Assembly (NCBI GenBank): GCA_900316285.1 | Contig: ONCG01000001.1 | Location: 277,422 to 341,421 of the forward strand | DNA from: an uncultured Prevotellaceae bacterium | GTDB taxonomy: Bacteria > Bacteroidota > Bacteroidia > Bacteroidales > Bacteroidaceae | Reading direction: 5' to 3' | Length of the DNA stretch: 64,000 bases | Shown: positions 60,911-64,000 of the stretch, piece after piece | Layout: the number at the start of each line of letters is the position of its first letter | How positions within the stretch are numbered: the first letter of the stretch is position 1 | The notes under the pieces: model-generated | Databases searched by the model: none | What the model saw: only the letters and a program-made list of their open reading frames with translations | What the model was told of the DNA's origin: nothing | Position numbers and translations under genes: made by a program

Positions 60911-63582
60911 GACATACGCTATATACTCTGACGTTGACCTTCGGTCGAGCATGCTCACGCTCGGAAAAGCCGATGCGAGCATCGCTTTCCTCTCGCTTAG
61001 CCGCATGCTTCATGGCCTGCATCCTCTGCATGCCACTTGGTACTTTTGCACAAAGGCTACGGGTAGGCGAACGAAGTTCGGGAATGCGTGTCACGCATAC
61101 CTATAATAATATGTCGCTCAGCGAAGCCCTACTCCAGTTAAACAACGAGCAGAAGGATTACGTCATCAACTTCCTCTACAACGAACTGGAGGACTTCCGC
61201 GTCACCGCCACCATCAAGAACAAGCGTCTGTCCGATGCCATCCAGCAGATGATAGGTTTCTATCCCGTCCGCATGACCGTGAAGCCCGACGATCACGAAA
61301 TCTATGTGGAGTGTACCCACAAGACCGACCGCCACCTGACGGGCACCATCATCGACGAACAGGGTCAGCCCGTGGGCTACGCCAACATTGCTGTTCTCAA
61401 TCCCGCAGACTCCACGCTACTCGGAGGTGGTGTGTCTAACGAGAGCGGCTACTTCGCCATTCCATACGAGCAAGATAAAGTTCTCGCCCGCATCTCCTAC
61501 GTTGGATACAAGACCATATACAAAATATGTAACAGGCCTGAGGTTGGAACAATACGGATGGAGATTGATAACTATACGTTGAACAATGTAACGGTAAAAG
61601 GAGAACGCCCGCTATACCAAACAAAAGGCAGCAGCATCGTTATGAATGTGGCAGGTACGGTCTTGGAACGTTTACACAACGCTAACGAGTTGCTGTTGCA
61701 AGTGCCAGGCGTGGTCGCTGCACCAGATGGCAGTTTGACAGTCTTTGGACGTGGCACTCCTATCTACTATATCAACAACCGCAAAGTGCAGAACATGCAG
61801 GAGATAACCCATCTGTCCCCCAAGAATATCCTGAACATCGAGCTTGTTCGCAATCCCGGAGCACAGTACGATGCGGAAGTGACAGCCGTCATAAAGATAA
61901 CGACACGCACAAAGGAGGAAGGGTGGACGCTGCGGGTAAAAGCCGATGAGAAACTGAATGATGTGCTGACCTCGGATGAGTCGGTGGATGTAGGTTTGAA
62001 ACAAGGTGGACTGAATGTGTCGGCACATCTGGAGTACGAAGACTTTCACCGCCATTATAGCCAGCCACAGATAAAGGAACTCGTTGTGGATGGCGACATC
62101 TACCGATATGACAAGACTCAAGACCACAGCAAGTCACACCAGAAAGCACCGAGTTGGTCAGCCAGCGTGGACTATGAGTTTAACGAACGGCACATTGCTG
62201 GTGCCAGTTACGACGGCTATCACAATACGTGGTTGTCGCCTGGTGATGCCCTTCACGTCTACAGCAAGAATGGACTAGAGTTCCAGCGTACCCATACCTT
62301 GAGCGACTATCATAACGACATGGACTATGCCCACGTAAACACGTTCTATAATGCAGAATGGACGCAGCGGCTACACACTGCCCTCAACCTTGACTACGTA
62401 AGTAATTCCAGTGACTACCGACAATTGACAGACGAAATCACCGATGCTGCAACCGTCTCAACGCTCAACAAGAGCAAAAGCCGTTTCCACGTCTATGCGG
62501 GGCGGTTAACGTTCGACTACACACTGGCGGAAAATATTTCATTGTCGTGGGGCGCAGAGTACAACCGCGTGACAGGCAATGGTACAGCCGATTGTGACAA
62601 TGCCGTGGTTCCGCCCTCTGATTATCAGCAATGGGAGAACAAGGTTGCTGCTTTTCTGGAAGCTAAAGCAACCTTTGGCAACTGGACGTTGAACGGAGGC
62701 ATTCGCTATGAGGATGTGAACAGCGACTACTCAGACCGCCTGGCCTCAGATGCCAACATTCACCGTCACTACCGCAATTTATTTCCCTCGGTGGAAATCA
62801 GCCACAGGCATAAAGGATGGAGCAACGCCCTCTCGTTCTCGTCGCGTGCCAACCGTCCGTCTTTCCGTCAACTGAGCAACTATACTTACTATGACAGCGA
62901 GTTTGTCTATCAGCATGGCAATCCCAGCCTTCAACCCATGACGCTCTACACCGTCGAGTGGAACACAGGCTATAAGTTCATTAATACCTCACTCAGTTAT
63001 ACATACAAGGACAACCTCATCGCCCCTGACATCTACACTGAGGATGAGCATTCTCCCATACTGGTGAGTTCTTTCAGCAACTTCGACCATGCAAGCCTGC
63101 TTAGTGCTCATATCAGTTTGCAGCACAACTTCGGTTGGTGGCGTCCCTCAATCACTATGGCTGTGCAACATCAGTTTTTTGACTACGAATACATGAATGA
63201 ACCATATAGCTATGGTAAAACGGGGTTTTATGTTGCAGCCAACCAATATTTCGACTTGCCCCGCGGATGGCTTGCCAACATATATTACTACTATAATAGC
63301 GTTGGCGTACAAAATAATACCCAATTAAAGCCTTTTCAAATGCTGAACCTCAGCATTCAGAAGTCTTTCCTGCAAGACCGACTCAGTGTAAAACTTGCAG
63401 CACAAGATATTTTCCACAAAATGAAGTTCGAACAAGATATGCGCATCCGTAATGTTCATTTCTGGCAAATTGAAGACCACAAATATTGGAATTTCTCGCT
63501 GAGCGTCGTGTATCGCTTGAACCAACTCAAGACCAAGTATCGTGGAAAGAGTGCCGCAAGCGAACAAATCAACCGACTATAA
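60907..63582 (+). CDS. Outer membrane beta-barrel protein with STN and regulatory-like domains
   Basis: 891 residues; the ATG overlaps the previous stop as ATGA. A later ATG at 60973 (MRASLSSRLAACFMACILCM) gives a neater signal peptide, and the bases in between are palindrome-rich. After cleavage near FAQ come an STN-like domain (MSLSEALLQLNNEQKDYVIN), a carboxypeptidase-regulatory-like domain (LTGTIIDEQGQPVGYANIAV), a plug (LLQVPGVVAAPDGSLTVFGR) and an OMP_b-brl_3 type barrel. Likely the surface receptor linked to the sigma/anti-sigma pair. Confidence 0.85.
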   Translation: MRHTLYTLTLTFGRACSRSEKPMRASLSSRLAACFMACILCMPLGTFAQRLRVGERSSGMRVTHTYNNMSLSEALLQLNNEQKDYVINFLYNELEDFRVTATIKNKRLSDAIQQMIGFYPVRMTVKPDDHEIYVECTHKTDRHLTGTIIDEQGQPVGYANIAVLNPADSTLLGGGVSNESGYFAIPYEQDKVLARISYVGYKTIYKICNRPEVGTIRMEIDNYTLNNVTVKGERPLYQTKGSSIVMNVAGTVLERLHNANELLLQVPGVVAAPDGSLTVFGRGTPIYYINNRKVQNMQEITHLSPKNILNIELVRNPGAQYDAEVTAVIKITTRTKEEGWTLRVKADEKLNDVLTSDESVDVGLKQGGLNVSAHLEYEDFHRHYSQPQIKELVVDGDIYRYDKTQDHSKSHQKAPSWSASVDYEFNERHIAGASYDGYHNTWLSPGDALHVYSKNGLEFQRTHTLSDYHNDMDYAHVNTFYNAEWTQRLHTALNLDYVSNSSDYRQLTDEITDAATVSTLNKSKSRFHVYAGRLTFDYTLAENISLSWGAEYNRVTGNGTADCDNAVVPPSDYQQWENKVAAFLEAKATFGNWTLNGGIRYEDVNSDYSDRLASDANIHRHYRNLFPSVEISHRHKGWSNALSFSSRANRPSFRQLSNYTYYDSEFVYQHGNPSLQPMTLYTVEWNTGYKFINTSLSYTYKDNLIAPDIYTEDEHSPILVSSFSNFDHASLLSAHISLQHNFGWWRPSITMAVQHQFFDYEYMNEPYSYGKTGFYVAANQYFDLPRGWLANIYYYYNSVGVQNNTQLKPFQMLNLSIQKSFLQDRLSVKLAAQDIFHKMKFEQDMRIRNVHFWQIEDHKYWNFSLSVVYRLNQLKTKYRGKSAASEQINRL

Positions 63583-63600
63583 AACTCTCTCGTTTCGATA

Positions 63601-63630
63601 GGCAGTCGTCGGCCTCGCGCCGACGCTGCC
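63601..63630. terminator. Strong hairpin after the outer membrane protein gene
   Basis: GGCAG-T-CGTCGGC pairs with GCCGACG-CTGCC around CTCGC. No T run follows, so it may be a dispersed palindrome rather than a true terminator. Confidence 0.4.
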
Positions 63631-63774
63631 CCATCCATAACAGTAAATGTCAGACAAATGTCAGGGAGATTTCTCTGCTGCCTGGAATGTTTTATGTGAT
63701 TTTGCAGTCAAAATGGTGAACGGTTCGCGTTGAAGTGTGTATATACGGATAGCAACCTATCGTTAACAGAAAAA

Positions 63775-64000
63775 ATGAAAAGAAAGATTTTTATTACAAT
63801 AGTGTGCTTGATGGCAACAGTGATGCAGGCACAGACAGTCACTTCCCTGCCAGCAGATACGGTTCAGACCGACACAATTCCCTTTGAGTCATACATCTTC
63901 AACAATGTGCCACTCGACTCCATGCTCACAGCCATTGCTGCCGCCCACGGGGTGCAGGTGGAGTTTGAGAACGATGCGACTCGCGAGCTTCGTTTCCATT
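63775..64000 (+). CDS. Secreted DUF4974-domain protein, 5' part only
   Basis: Begins MKRKIFITIVCLMATVMQAQ, a clean signal peptide, and runs open to the window end (75 codons). From SLPADTVQTDTIPFESYIF onward it is nearly identical to the C-terminal DUF4974 region of the anti-sigma-like protein at 60152 (SLPADTVKADTIPVEPYVF), but without the cytoplasmic part or membrane anchor. It looks like a partial duplication that placed the domain behind a signal peptide. The 3' end is outside the window. Confidence 0.8.
   Translation, partial: MKRKIFITIVCLMATVMQAQTVTSLPADTVQTDTIPFESYIFNNVPLDSMLTAIAAAHGVQVEFENDATRELRFH

Overview
The window looks like a chromosomal segment of a Bacteroidota bacterium, most likely a Prevotellaceae member (Prevotella or a close relative). 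The evidence is the promoter form (TTTG, 19-20 bases, TAnnTTTG) in front of many genes, a SusC/SusD fructan locus with a hybrid two-component regulator, a BspA-type leucine-rich repeat protein, the trp gene order B-E-G-D-C-F-A, and intergenic regions full of short palindromic repeats. No rRNA, tRNA, transposase, integrase or CRISPR-Cas gene was recognised.

Layout. 1-3.7 kb: start of a probable recQ, then clpX, clpP and tig (protein quality control). 4.1-8.6 kb: a membrane-anchored TPR/HTH regulator followed by a TonB-receptor-like outer membrane protein. 8.8-12 kb: lptB diverging from mlaE-mlaF (envelope lipid transport), then a small lipoprotein. 12-17.8 kb: yceD-rpmF-fabH-era and, past a large palindrome and a DUF4421 protein, der. 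18.1-24.9 kb: a complete trp operon with a recognisable attenuator, whose leader peptide has three tandem Trp codons ahead of a strong terminator. 25-30.3 kb: repeat-rich DNA with a phage-replication-like DUF6291 gene and a large secreted LRR protein. 30.3-38.9 kb: an orphan histidine kinase, GH29, PL10 and GH3 enzymes and a membrane-anchored MORN/GH25 muramidase. 39-57.7 kb: a fructan utilisation locus with a sensor-regulator, SusC, SusD, a DUF4960 surface lipoprotein and two GH32 enzymes, then after an opposed DUF389 gene a third GH32, a sugar permease and a fructokinase. 58-59.2 kb: an archaeal-type AAA ATPase. 59.6-64 kb: an ECF sigma factor, its DUF4974 membrane partner, an STN-containing outer membrane protein and the start of a secreted DUF4974 paralogue cut by the window end.

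How the genes work together. In the fructan locus, fructan would be bound at the surface by SusD and the DUF4960 protein, trimmed by the GH32 lipoproteins, imported by SusC, finished by the third GH32, moved into the cytoplasm by the permease and phosphorylated by the PfkB kinase. The regulator senses periplasmic sugar, but it has no ATPase domain.

The most unusual feature is a family of intergenic arrays in which about ten degenerate palindromic units repeat at exactly 22 bp without a single indel (3854-4073, 25671-25934, 41765-41984). One of them lies just before the replication-protein-like gene, which recalls plasmid iterons. Other repeat families (113-bp, 109-bp and 185-bp palindromes, GC-rich CCCCTCCC elements, 7- and 9-bp tandem repeats before start codons) are dispersed through the window. 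Some of them read into the coding sequences of trpB, trpE and era.
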